Source: Planococcus wigleyi (GTDB taxonomy: Bacteria; Bacillota; Bacilli; Bacillales_A; Planococcaceae). From it: a stretch of DNA of 64,000 bases. Position 1 is the first letter of the stretch. Each line of letters begins with the position of its first letter. Below are positions 39,286 through 47,276 of the stretch, one piece after another. The notes under the pieces are model-generated. The model made no database searches. It saw only the letters and a program-made list of their open reading frames with translations, and had not been told where the DNA came from. The DNA lies in contig NZ_JACSPU010000004.1 in the NCBI RefSeq assembly GCF_014836985.1, forward strand, positions 186,001 through 250,000. The letters run 5' to 3'. Position numbers and translations under genes: made by a program.

Positions 39286-39313
39286 TTGCAAAATGTTTGA
39301 GATTTAGTATACT
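39286..39313 (+). promoter_or_regulatory. Promoter of the antitoxin RNA
   Basis: TTGCAA (39286-39291), 16-base spacer, TATACT (39308-39313). It starts 6 bases after the namA stop, and transcription should begin near 39320. Confidence 0.7.
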
Positions 39314-39319
39314 AAGGGT

Positions 39320-39442
39320 AACGTAAAAAACCGAATGCGTGAGCATTCGGCCAGCTGTATGCCGCCACGAGAGCGGTTGGCTGGAATATAGGCTTAAAAG
39401 ATAACCGTCATTCCACGCCACATGGGACGGTTATTTTTTTTT
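39320..39442 (+). ncRNA. Antisense RNA, type I antitoxin (RatA-like)
   Basis: A predicted RNA of about 120 nt with no reading frame. It has a perfect hairpin at 39331-39350, a second hairpin about 39351-39384, and a terminator with 9-bp arms (39401-39409 and 39426-39434) ending in nine T residues. It is antisense to the whole 3' untranslated region and last codons of the small toxin gene on the other strand. This layout is that of txpA/ratA and bsrG/SR4 of B. subtilis. Confidence 0.7.
39325..39350 (-). terminator. Terminator of the toxin mRNA
   Basis: On the - strand a perfect 8-bp stem CCGAATGC with its complement and 4-base loop is followed by six T residues (39325-39330), about 80 bases past the toxin stop. 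The same hairpin is the first stem of the antitoxin RNA. Confidence 0.75.
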
Positions 39443-39538
39443 GTTGATGACCAAAATCATGGAAACGACAAGTGTCAGAGCGCTGATCGTTATCCCGATA
39501 CTCGTAAACACGAGACCGAATGATTCTGCTATGGTCAT
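39431..39538 (-). CDS. Holin-like type I toxin, 35 residues
   Basis: A small hydrophobic peptide beginning MTIAESFGLVF, with one membrane helix and ending INKKK, the form of the 'putative holin-like toxin' family. Such peptides insert in the membrane and stop growth when in excess. GGGGG lies 7 bases before ATG 39538. On the mRNA that site can pair with an upstream CCCC inside a hairpin (39543-39565), a usual guard on type I toxins. The three Lys codons and stop lie on the terminator of the antisense RNA. Confidence 0.72.
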   Translation of the reverse strand: MTIAESFGLVFTSIGITISALTLVVSMILVINKKK

Positions 39539-39594
39539 GTTACCACCCCCTTTCCTGGGGAATGGCCAAACCGCCCTCATACAGCTGTACCTTT

Positions 39595-39623
39595 ATTTTA
39601 GCACAACGGGAACATTTGTTCTA
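39595..39623 (-). promoter_or_regulatory. Toxin promoter with LexA box
   Basis: On the - strand -10 TAAAAT (39595-39600) and, 17 bases away, a weak -35 TAGAAC (39618-39623). The 14 bases 39609-39622 read AGAACAAATGTTCC and match 13 of 14 positions of the Bacillus LexA (DinR) consensus CGAACRNRYGTTYC, overlapping the -35 and spacer. LexA bound there would block the promoter until DNA damage. Confidence 0.6.
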
Positions 39624-39667
39624 TTATTTCCATTAAATATTTTAACGCAACCAAAAAAAGCCATCTT

Positions 39668-40627
39668 TTAGAAACGGCTTTCTTGTTTTTTCCTTATTTT
39701 TTTAGCTTGCTGCAGCCACTCGAATTCCGAAAAATCATGTGCAATAAATCCAAGCGGATGAATTTCCTTCATCTGCTTCAACAGCATCCGCTCGTCTTCC
39801 GGAAGGAAGCGTGCGCTGATATGCGTCATGATTAACGTATCCACTCCTGCTGCACGAGCCGTTTCCGCCGCTTCGTAGACCGTTGAATGGCCGTATTCAG
39901 CAGCCATTTTCTTAGCGGTTCCGTCAAAGGTCGCTTCGTGCACCAGTACATCTGCACCGCGCCCCAATTCTATTGCTGCTTCGCAAAAACGGGTATCCCC
40001 GAGAATCGTGACAACAAAACCGGGTTCTTCCGGTTCTGTTACATCCGCACTTCTGACCCAATGCCCCTCAGCTGTTTCAACGTCTTCCCCATTTTTCAGC
40101 TTTGCCAGCAGCGGACCTTTTGGAACGCCCAGCGCCAAAGCTTTTGCAATCAATAATTTAGGCGGCAACGGCTTTTGCGTGATCCGAAAACCATAGGACG
40201 GAATCACATGGTCCAACAAGCGCGTTTCCACCACCATCAACTCATCTTCAAACAGTAAACCGTCTGCCAGTTCATGATAAACAATCGGGTATGCCAAGTG
40301 GGTTCGGCTGAGCGCCAAAGCCATTTCAACAAACTCCCGGATTCCAGCAGGTCCGTATATATCCAGTGTCTCATCGCCCCCTTGGAAAGAACGGGATCCC
40401 AGAAGGCCAGGCAGACCGAAAATATGGTCGCCATGCATATGTGTAATGAAAATCTTTTCAATTTTCCGCGGTTTCACCGTCGTATGTAGAATCTGGTGCT
40501 GTGTCGCTTCTCCGCAGTCAAATAACCACACAGTTCCCCGCTCTTCGAGTAATTTCAAAACCAGTGCAGATGTATTGCGCTGTTTAGAAGGCATTCCGGC
40601 ACCTGTGCCCAGAAATAATAATTGCAT
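39668..40627 (-). CDS. rnz: Ribonuclease Z
   Basis: Endonuclease that trims the 3' trailer of tRNA precursors lacking encoded CCA. It has 319 residues. The metal motif is ITHMHGDHIFGLPGLL (about residue 62); other ligands are in HEATF and MTHISARF, and the N-terminal LFLGTGAGMPSKQRN is typical. ATG 40627 is used, with AGGGG just upstream; the frame continues into polY1, which ends 8 bases before. A hairpin with a T-run on the - strand overlaps its end (about 39651-39683). Confidence 0.95.
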   Translation of the reverse strand: MQLLFLGTGAGMPSKQRNTSALVLKLLEERGTVWLFDCGEATQHQILHTTVKPRKIEKIFITHMHGDHIFGLPGLLGSRSFQGGDETLDIYGPAGIREFVEMALALSRTHLAYPIVYHELADGLLFEDELMVVETRLLDHVIPSYGFRITQKPLPPKLLIAKALALGVPKGPLLAKLKNGEDVETAEGHWVRSADVTEPEEPGFVVTILGDTRFCEAAIELGRGADVLVHEATFDGTAKKMAAEYGHSTVYEAAETARAAGVDTLIMTHISARFLPEDERMLLKQMKEIHPLGFIAHDFSEFEWLQQAKKIRKKQESRF

Positions 40628-40634
40628 GCTTCCC

Positions 40635-41876
40635 CTACTTTCTCTCGTGGTCGTGATCATCCAAAAAATCCTTGCTGAAGCTTGTTTTGGAGTCGTAATT
40701 CGTTTTTTTGATTTTTGTCCCCCGCGTGAGGACACTTTTGCCGAAACGGCTTTCGAGTTGTGCCATCAAGTCGAGAATCGGCTCTTCCTTGGCATGTTCC
40801 TGAAAATTAAAGATTGATAATTGTTCGGTCATATCGCCTTTGTCCGCAACGTTCGATACTGTAACTCCGATTAGCCGCAGGGGTTCTCCGTTCCAATGCC
40901 GTGTGAACAATTGCCAGGCATTCCGGTGGATGTCTTCTGCTTTCCAAACGGTATTGTTCAGCGTGACGCTGCGTGATCGGTTTTTCCAATCGGAGCTGCG
41001 GGTCTGAATACTGACAGTTGGGCCCGCCAGTTCTTTCGCTTCCAAACGATTGGCCACCTTTTCACTGAGCTGGCGGAACAATGCCTTTAGATTCTGTTCA
41101 TCCGTTTCATCAATCGGCAAGGTTGTGGATGTTCCGACACTTTTGGTATCGTAAATGGAATCCGGATCCACCAGCCGATCGTCCAAACCGTTCGCACGAG
41201 CTTGCAGCCGGATGCCGTTTTTGCCCATTTTTTCCTTGACCAGGCCTTCATTTGCTGTTGCCAGATCTCCAATGGTCTCAATTTTCAAGCCCTTTAATCT
41301 GGCTGCCGTACTATCGCCGATGCCATGCATATCAATTACTGGTTTAGGCCACAACATTGCCTGAATATCCCGTTTCCTTAAAACAGTTATGCCCATGGGT
41401 TTTTTCATATCGGATGCGGTTTTGGCCAGGAATTTGTTCGGTGCAATGCCGATTGAACATGGCAGATCCAATTCACTTAGCAGACGCCGTTGGATTTCAT
41501 CCGCAATTTCCAATGCATGGCGCTGCTCTGTCAATTCCGTCACATCCACATACCCTTCATCTATCGAAACCGGTTCCACCAAATCGGTATAGGAACGCAA
41601 AATTTCAAACATCGCTTTGGATGCTGCCCGGTAACGCTCGAAATTCGGCGGCAGCAGCAAAAGTTCCGGATATTTCCGCTTGGCTTCATGTACCTGCATG
41701 GTCGTGTAGATCCCATGCGCGCGCGCTTCATAAGAACAGGTGACGATAATGCCTCTCCGTTCTTTCGGATTCCCGGCAATGGCAATCGCTTTTCCCTTCA
41801 GTTCAGGATTATGCGATTGTTCGACAGAGGCATAAAAACTATTCATATCGATATGAAAAATAACTCGGCTGGCCAT
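40635..41876 (-). CDS. polY1: Y-family DNA polymerase IV
   Basis: Translesion polymerase, YqjH-like, 413 residues. Catalytic acidic residues are in FHIDMNSFYASVE and VSIDEGYVDVTE; the helix-hairpin-helix (MHGIGDSTAARLKGL) and little-finger domain follow. It inserts bases opposite damaged templates with low fidelity. rnz follows after 7 bases, so the two form an operon. No LexA box was found before this gene. Confidence 0.93.
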   Translation of the reverse strand: MASRVIFHIDMNSFYASVEQSHNPELKGKAIAIAGNPKERRGIIVTCSYEARAHGIYTTMQVHEAKRKYPELLLLPPNFERYRAASKAMFEILRSYTDLVEPVSIDEGYVDVTELTEQRHALEIADEIQRRLLSELDLPCSIGIAPNKFLAKTASDMKKPMGITVLRKRDIQAMLWPKPVIDMHGIGDSTAARLKGLKIETIGDLATANEGLVKEKMGKNGIRLQARANGLDDRLVDPDSIYDTKSVGTSTTLPIDETDEQNLKALFRQLSEKVANRLEAKELAGPTVSIQTRSSDWKNRSRSVTLNNTVWKAEDIHRNAWQLFTRHWNGEPLRLIGVTVSNVADKGDMTEQLSIFNFQEHAKEEPILDLMAQLESRFGKSVLTRGTKIKKTNYDSKTSFSKDFLDDHDHERK

Positions 41877-41914
41877 GAAAATCGCTCTTCTTTCCGTTTT
41901 CTTTCAGTGTATCA

Positions 41915-41951
41915 AAAAAAGAGAGAACATACATCCTGTTCTCTCTTTTTT
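41915..41951 (-). terminator. Terminator after the yqjE-like gene
   Basis: A perfect 15-bp stem AAAAAAGAGAGAACA with its complement and 7-base loop. Confidence 0.85.
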
Positions 41952-41962
41952 GAAGGCGCTCT

Positions 41963-43084
41963 TTATTCGATTGATGTTGATTCTTTGACAATTTCAACCA
42001 ACAGTTCAGCCAATTTCTCAAGCTCTTCAATCGGCATGCGTTCGTTTTTCGTATGGATTTCTTCATATCCGACACATAGGTTGACGGTCGGGATGCCAAA
42101 ACCATTGAAGATATTGGCATCACTTCCGCCTCCGCTTGTGAGAATCGGAGAAGGACGACCGATTTTCGCGGCTGCTTTCTGGGCAATCTCTACGACCGGA
42201 TCCATGTCATCAAAATGGAAGCCCGGATACATCAGCTTAACTTCCGTTTCAGCACGTCCACCCAATAGTTCAGCCGTCTGTTCAAAAACGGATTCCATAT
42301 GGATAGTCTGTGCCGCCAATTTATCTTCGCTGATCGAACGTGCCTCCGATAAAATATTCACTTCATCGCAAACAATATTGGTGGCTTGTCCGCCTTCGAA
42401 TCGTCCGATATTGGCCGTTGTTTCTTCGTCGATGCGCCCAAGCGTCATTTTAGCAATGGCTTTGGCTGCAATTGTAATGGCAGAAATGCCTTTTTCAGGT
42501 GCAACGCCGGCATGGGCCGTTTTGCCATGGATGGTCGTCCATAATTTTGCCTGGTTCGGAGCAGCTGTTACAATACCGCCCACTTTGCCATCGCTGTCCA
42601 CGGCATAACCGTATTTGGCGATCAATAGAGATGAATCCAATTCCTTGGCGCCGACCAATCCGCTTTCTTCTCCAGCTGTAATCACCAATTGAATATCCCC
42701 ATGGTCGATTTGCTGTTCTTGAAGAGTGCGGATCATTTCAAACAAAGCGGCAATGCCGGCTTTGTCGTCAGCCCCCAGAATGGTCGTTCCATCCGAGTAG
42801 ACATAGCCATCACGGATTTCAGGTTTGACGCCGACTCCAGGAGTCACCGTGTCCATATGGACCGTAAAGTAGATAGCAGGAACCTGGCTTAACGTGCCGC
42901 GCAAAGTTGCAATGATATTGCCTGCGCCATGCCCCGTCACTGCCGCTGATTCATCTACTGCTACATGGAAACCCATCGCTTCAAGTTTGGTCTGCAAAAT
43001 GGCAGCGATTTCGCCTTCGTGTTTGGTTTCTGAATCGATTTGCAGCAATTCCAGAAACTCGTTCATCAGTCTTTCATTGTTCAT
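41963..43084 (-). CDS. yqjE: M20-family peptidase, tripeptidase-T-like (YqjE)
   Basis: Zinc aminopeptidase-like protein, 373 residues. Metal and catalytic motifs are in order: FTVHMDTVTPG, LGADDKAGIAA and TAGEESGLVGAKELD, with a small dimerisation lid (about 180-290) and a final His-containing region. It likely cleaves tripeptides; the natural substrate is not known. ATG 43084 follows AGAGG by 8 bases; GTG 43093 overlaps the site. It is the last gene of the mce-pccB-yqjE operon. Confidence 0.88.
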   Translation of the reverse strand: MNNERLMNEFLELLQIDSETKHEGEIAAILQTKLEAMGFHVAVDESAAVTGHGAGNIIATLRGTLSQVPAIYFTVHMDTVTPGVGVKPEIRDGYVYSDGTTILGADDKAGIAALFEMIRTLQEQQIDHGDIQLVITAGEESGLVGAKELDSSLLIAKYGYAVDSDGKVGGIVTAAPNQAKLWTTIHGKTAHAGVAPEKGISAITIAAKAIAKMTLGRIDEETTANIGRFEGGQATNIVCDEVNILSEARSISEDKLAAQTIHMESVFEQTAELLGGRAETEVKLMYPGFHFDDMDPVVEIAQKAAAKIGRPSPILTSGGGSDANIFNGFGIPTVNLCVGYEEIHTKNERMPIEELEKLAELLVEIVKESTSIE

Positions 43085-43107
43085 TTCTAGCACCTCTTCT
43101 ATTTCTC

Positions 43108-44649
43108 TTAAAGCGGCATATTGCCGTGTTTTTTAGCTGGACGTGTATCTTTTTTATTGCGCATCATTTCCAATGCCTGGATCAGTTTGATGCGTGTTTC
43201 GCGTGGATCGATGACATCATCGACCATTCCACGTGCTGCAGCAACATAAGGATTGGCGAATTTCACGCGGTATTCCTCAATTTTTGCTGCGCGTGTTTCT
43301 TCCGGGTTATCGCTTGCAGCGATTTCACGTGCAAAAATGATATTCGCAGCGCCATTCGGCCCCATAACCGCGATTTCAGCATTCGGCCATGAGTAAACCA
43401 AGTCGGCACCGATCGATTTGGAGTTCAACGCCACATAAGCGCCTCCATAAGCTTTTCTCAAAATCACCGTCATTTTAGGCACAGTCGCTTCCGAGTAAGC
43501 ATAAAGAATTTTCGCTCCGTGGCGAATGATGCCGCCGTGTTCCTGTTTGATGCCTGGGAAGAATCCAGTAACATCTTCAAAAGTGATCAATGGAATATTG
43601 AACGAGTCACAGAAACGGATAAAGCGTGCTGCTTTATCGGATGAATCGATATCAAGTCCGCCAGCCATCACTTTCGGCTGGTTACAGATCAAGCCGACCG
43701 TTTCGCCTTTGATGCGTGCTAAGCCGATCACGATGTTGCGCGCAAATTCAGGCTGCACTTCCATAAAGCTGTCCTTGTCGACCACCTGCTCAACCACTTT
43801 CCGTACATCGTAAGGACGGATCGCTTCATAAGGAACGACGTCAGCCAAGTCGGGACGGTAATCGTCTTCTTCTCCACCTTCCAGGCGAGGCGGCATTTCC
43901 GTATTGTTCTGTGGCAGATAGCTGATCAGTTGGCGTACCATTTCCAGTACTTTCTGTTCTGAATCGCCACGGAAATGAGCGTTTCCGCTAATTGCAGTAT
44001 GTACTCTCGATCCTCCAAGATCCTCAGAGGAGATTTTTTCACCCGTAACCGTTTCAATGACTTTCGGTCCTGTGATGAACATTTGGCTGGTTTTATCAAC
44101 CATGAAAACAAAATCAGTGATTGCAGGCGAATATACTGCACCGCCGGCAGATGGTCCCATAATGACAGAAATTTGAGGAATGACGCCAGAATAAATCGAG
44201 TTGCGGTAGAAAATTTGGCCATAGCCATCAAGTGACAAGACGCCTTCTTGAATCCGTGCTCCGCCTGAATCATTCAATCCGATAAACGGTGCGCCATTGC
44301 GTGCTGCCAAATCCATTACATTGGCGATTTTCTTTGCATGCATTTCTCCAAGTGCTCCACCAAAAACCGTGAAATCCTGTGAGAATAAATAGATTGGCCG
44401 GCCGTTTACTTTACCGTAACCAGTGACAACTCCTTCGCCAGGCCCTTTAGCCATACCGAAATCTGTTGTGCGGTGCTCAACAAAAGGACTCAATTCAACG
44501 AATGTGCCTTCATCAAGCAATAAATCAATACGTTCACGTGCTGTCAATTTGCCTTTTTGATGCTGTTTGTCTATACGTTCTTCGCCTCCGCCAAGCTCAA
44601 TTTCACGCTTGCGGTCATACAATTCATTGATTCTTTCGTAAATGTCCAT
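43108..44649 (-). CDS. pccB: Acyl-CoA carboxylase carboxyltransferase subunit (propionyl-CoA type)
   Basis: Carboxyltransferase that moves CO2 from biotin to propionyl-CoA (or another short acyl-CoA), giving methylmalonyl-CoA. It has 513 residues. Oxyanion-hole motifs are GGARIQEGV and MGPSAGGAVYSPA in the first half, and AYGGAYVAL and MGPNGAANIIF in the second. No biotin carboxylase or biotin carrier gene is in the window, so the partner subunit is coded elsewhere. ATG 44649 is the likely start, about 11 bases after GGGAG. It lies directly after the epimerase gene, which supports the propionyl-CoA assignment. Confidence 0.9.
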   Translation of the reverse strand: MDIYERINELYDRKREIELGGGEERIDKQHQKGKLTARERIDLLLDEGTFVELSPFVEHRTTDFGMAKGPGEGVVTGYGKVNGRPIYLFSQDFTVFGGALGEMHAKKIANVMDLAARNGAPFIGLNDSGGARIQEGVLSLDGYGQIFYRNSIYSGVIPQISVIMGPSAGGAVYSPAITDFVFMVDKTSQMFITGPKVIETVTGEKISSEDLGGSRVHTAISGNAHFRGDSEQKVLEMVRQLISYLPQNNTEMPPRLEGGEEDDYRPDLADVVPYEAIRPYDVRKVVEQVVDKDSFMEVQPEFARNIVIGLARIKGETVGLICNQPKVMAGGLDIDSSDKAARFIRFCDSFNIPLITFEDVTGFFPGIKQEHGGIIRHGAKILYAYSEATVPKMTVILRKAYGGAYVALNSKSIGADLVYSWPNAEIAVMGPNGAANIIFAREIAASDNPEETRAAKIEEYRVKFANPYVAAARGMVDDVIDPRETRIKLIQALEMMRNKKDTRPAKKHGNMPL

Positions 44650-44667
44650 TTCGCCAATCACTCCCAA

Positions 44668-45066
44668 TCACTCTTTTTCACAAAGTTCGTATAATACTCC
44701 ATTCGATGATTTCGGATGCAAAAATGCCACCATGGCTCCGCCAGCTCCAGGGTTCGGCTTGTCGCTCAAAAGGCGGACGCCCTTGTCGCGCAATTCTTCC
44801 ATACGCTGTTCGATGTTTTCGACACCAAAAGCGATATGGTGAATGCCTTCACCTTTTTTTTCTAAAAATTTGTAAATGGCGCTCTGATCATCCATCGCTT
44901 CCAACAATTCCAATTTGACATTGCCGGCATCGATGAATGCAACCCGCACTTTCTGCGACTCAACTTCTTCGATCTTCATAAGCGGAAGCCCAAGTGTGTC
45001 CGTATAATAAGGGAGGACAGCATTCAGATCCCGTACAGCGATTCCAATATGGTCTACTTTCTTCAT
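44668..45066 (-). CDS. mce: Methylmalonyl-CoA epimerase
   Basis: Converts (S)- to (R)-methylmalonyl-CoA, linking the carboxylase to MutAB. It has 132 residues of the glyoxalase/vicinal-oxygen-chelate fold. Metal ligands are His in KVDHIGIAV, the second His in EGIHHIAFGV, and a late Glu in SNGVLYELCE. ATG 45066 is chosen (reading MKKVDHIGIAV). It is the first gene of the operon. Confidence 0.92.
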   Translation of the reverse strand: MKKVDHIGIAVRDLNAVLPYYTDTLGLPLMKIEEVESQKVRVAFIDAGNVKLELLEAMDDQSAIYKFLEKKGEGIHHIAFGVENIEQRMEELRDKGVRLLSDKPNPGAGGAMVAFLHPKSSNGVLYELCEKE

Positions 45067-45234
45067 CCTTTTTTCACTTCCTTTTTTAGCTTCTCTCTTA
45101 TTGTACAGATACAGAGCCAAAAACTCTAGGCTCTTAGCGAATATTGTGAATTCTATATCTGCCTCTCTTCAAATATGTTGGGAAATATGGTATGATTCAT
45201 TCAAAGATTTGATTGATAAAGGAGTTTATTATTA

Positions 45235-45330
45235 ATGAGAAACGCAGCTTTCCGTAAGTTTATCGTCTACGCGATGATTGCCATCATGCTGTTATCCAGT
45301 TTATTGATGGGATTGAGCTTTGTAATTTAA
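45235..45330 (+). CDS. prli42: Prli42-like stressosome-associated membrane miniprotein
   Basis: A 31-residue peptide starting MRNAAFRKFIVYAMIAIML: a short basic N-terminus (Arg2, Arg7, Lys8) and one membrane helix. Size, charge pattern and place beside mce fit Prli42, which in Listeria tethers the stressosome to the membrane and senses oxidative stress. AAGGAG lies upstream of the ATG. It is divergent from mce and closed by a strong terminator. Confidence 0.78.
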   Translation: MRNAAFRKFIVYAMIAIMLLSSLLMGLSFVI

Positions 45331-45339
45331 TAGAGTGAT

Positions 45340-45376
45340 AAAAGACAGCTGGAGCTTTTTGCTCCAGCTGTCTTTT
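45340..45376 (+). terminator. Terminator after prli42
   Basis: A perfect 16-bp stem AAAAGACAGCTGGAGC with its complement and a TTTTT loop. Confidence 0.88.
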
Positions 45377-45418
45377 ATGGTTGAAAATGTATCAATCCTG
45401 CTCCAGCAAACAGATCTA

Positions 45419-45745
45419 AACGGCTGCTTCCGCTTTTCATATTGTCCAGCTCCAGCAGCCAGCTCTTTGGGTCATAAGCCAACCCGGCTGTGCGGCAAAA
45501 AGCGCCGCTTCGCCGGTCCGTCTTATGCCCTGCAGAGCTACACGGGCACCTCAGCTTTTCTTATTGTCCAGCTCCAGCAGCCAGCCACTCGAGTCGCTTC
45601 AGCCTTACCAGCAATGGCAAAGAACGCCATTACCGGTAAGGCTTCCAGCGCTTGTCGGAGGCCCGCAGGATGCGGGTCAGCTAACCGTTGCGACAGGAAG
45701 TCGCGTTCTTAGGTTAGCTTCTACTGACAGCTGCTTCCGCTTTTC
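45419..45745. repeat. Structured dispersed repeat, copy 1
   Basis: A chain of hairpin modules joined by a linker (CGCTTTTC, then ATTGTCCAGCTCCAG). Module A at 45469-45529 (GGTCATAAGCC to CTTATGCC). Module C about 45600-45645 (CCTTACC/GGTAAGG outside AATGGC/GCCATT). Module B about 45663-45727 (CCCGCA/TGCGGG, then CAGCTAACC/GGTTAGCT around GCGAC/GTCGC). It shares modules A and B with 53670-53965. It fills the 340-base gap after prli42 and runs into the 3' end of yqjA. Confidence 0.8.
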
Positions 45746-46715
45746 TTGTATGAAAGCCTTTATATGACTGCTTGATTTCCAAATACTTTTCCATTTCCTG
45801 AATGACTTGATATAGTTCGGCCATGGCCAAAAATTTCTTATGGCTGTCCGGCAATGGCAGCTTGGCAAAATTTTCTTTCACGATGTCCAGCTTCGAAATA
45901 TAGCGGTATGCTGTATTGCCGGAGTGGACGTGTTCCGCCAAATCTTCCAGGAAATCCGCGACCAGGTCTGTTTGGTCTACAATCACAGGCAGTGCGGTGA
46001 TTTTCGGCAAGATACGCTCGATGATTTCCAACTGCTGCTCCCGCATTTCAAAATAATGATAGTATTTATTTTCATGTCGGGTGATGTGATTCTCGACATC
46101 CTGGTAAGCCAGCGCTTTCGCCTTCTCCAGCAATTTCCTGGCATCCATCAATTCTTTGCCGCTCCAACCAGATTCACCTTCCCGCAAATAAATGACGATT
46201 TCACGGAAAATGGAAGCGTATAAATTTTCAATTTCGTGCCGGTAATTATCCAGTTTCTTCTCAATGCTCGGCATGTACATATTGACCACCAATGCTGTAC
46301 CGAAACCAACCAGCATCAAAATCAACTCATTGGTCAGCAAATCAAAATTCAAATTTTTTGCATCATATAAATGCAGCAAAATGACTGAACTCGAGACAAA
46401 GCCGTCCTGAAACCGCAATGTCACCAATAAAGGAATAAAGAGCACAATCAGAATGCCGAGCATGACCGGATGATAGGCGATGCCTTCAAAAAAGATGAAA
46501 GCGTAGGCAATCCCGATAATGCTCGCAATAAATCGGGAAAAAGCGGCCCGTATCGATTTCTTTTTGGTCGGTTGTATGCAGAGGATGGTCAGGATGCCGG
46601 CAGATACATAATAATCCAACTGCAGCCATTGTGCCATGGTTATAGCGATTGCCACACCTAAAGCAGTCTTCATCGTGCGGTAGCCAATTGAATAAGACCT
46701 CAAATTCAGCTTCAT
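45714..46715 (-). CDS. yqjA: YqjA-like aromatic acid exporter-family membrane protein
   Basis: A 333-residue protein: N-terminal half with five to six membrane helices (about 15-145, with QPTKKKS after the second helix) and a C-terminal helical, charged cytoplasmic domain (about 150-320). This is the DUF939/ArAE pattern of B. subtilis YqjA. Transport role presumed, substrate unknown. GGAGGGGG lies just before the ATG. The last codons (AEAAVSRS) and the stop lie inside a dispersed repeat, so the natural tail was probably replaced. Confidence 0.82.
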   Translation of the reverse strand: MKLNLRSYSIGYRTMKTALGVAIAITMAQWLQLDYYVSAGILTILCIQPTKKKSIRAAFSRFIASIIGIAYAFIFFEGIAYHPVMLGILIVLFIPLLVTLRFQDGFVSSSVILLHLYDAKNLNFDLLTNELILMLVGFGTALVVNMYMPSIEKKLDNYRHEIENLYASIFREIVIYLREGESGWSGKELMDARKLLEKAKALAYQDVENHITRHENKYYHYFEMREQQLEIIERILPKITALPVIVDQTDLVADFLEDLAEHVHSGNTAYRYISKLDIVKENFAKLPLPDSHKKFLAMAELYQVIQEMEKYLEIKQSYKGFHTRKAEAAVSRS

Positions 46716-46740
46716 CTTCCCCCTCCAAATTTCGGCATGA

Positions 46741-46765
46741 AAAAAATGCCCCTAAAAGAGGCATT
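46741..46765 (-). terminator. Terminator after brxB
   Basis: A short hairpin AATGCC/GGCATT with a T-run on the - strand, 6 bases past the stop. Confidence 0.7.
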
Positions 46766-46770
46766 CCTTC

Positions 46771-47211
46771 TTAAACTTCATCGCAATGCTGTTCGAAAAT
46801 GGCTTGGATATGCGTAATGACAGACATTGGGTCATGGCCTTCAATTTCATGGCGGCCAATTTCATCAACCATTTTTCCATCTTTCATGAACACGAAAGAG
46901 GGAGATGATGGCAAGTGATCGTCCCCGAAAATCGCACGTGCCTGAGCTGTCGCTTCTTTGTCTTGACCAGCGAAAACCGTATACAGGTTATCCGGGCGTT
47001 TGTCGTAATGAATCGAATGCAAGGCTGCTGGACGGGCGATGCCGCCTGCACATCCACATACAGAGTTGACCATGACAAGGCTTGTGCCTTTTTGAGAAAA
47101 TGCTTCATTCACCGCTTCAGGTGTTTCAAGCTGTGTGTATCCACCATCAATCAATTCCTGGCGGGCTTGTGTAGCTATATCGTTCATCAGAAAATTAAAA
47201 TCCATGCTCAT
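46771..47211 (-). CDS. brxB: Bacilliredoxin
   Basis: A 146-residue thioredoxin-like protein of the YphP/YqiW family that removes bacillithiol from oxidised proteins. The active site is the CGC motif in [14 protein letters not shown] (about residues 53-55). Its presence suggests the host makes bacillithiol. ATG 47211 follows GGAG by 9 bases; a TTG one codon upstream is in frame but less likely. Confidence 0.92.
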   Translation of the reverse strand: MSMDFNFLMNDIATQARQELIDGGYTQLETPEAVNEAFSQKGTSLVMVNSVCGCAGGIARPAALHSIHYDKRPDNLYTVFAGQDKEATAQARAIFGDDHLPSSPSFVFMKDGKMVDEIGRHEIEGHDPMSVITHIQAIFEQHCDEV

Positions 47212-47276
47212 CAAATATCACTCCTTATTGTCGCTTCTTTTATCATAGCAGGTGTTTATCCCACTTGCAAAAAAGC

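Noticed and set aside
41920-41945. GAACA...TGTTC symmetry before polY1 as a LexA box
   Set aside because: The half-sites are too far apart for LexA, and the symmetry is the stem of the yqjE terminator.
41490-42608. 372-codon open frame on the + strand across polY1 and yqjE
   Set aside because: Lies opposite two well-conserved genes, has no ribosome site or family motif, and its composition is that of a complement of coding DNA.
45419-45745. CRISPR array or IS remnant at the repeat region
   Set aside because: Modules are hairpins of different size without regular repeat-spacer units, and there is no transposase coding or target duplication.
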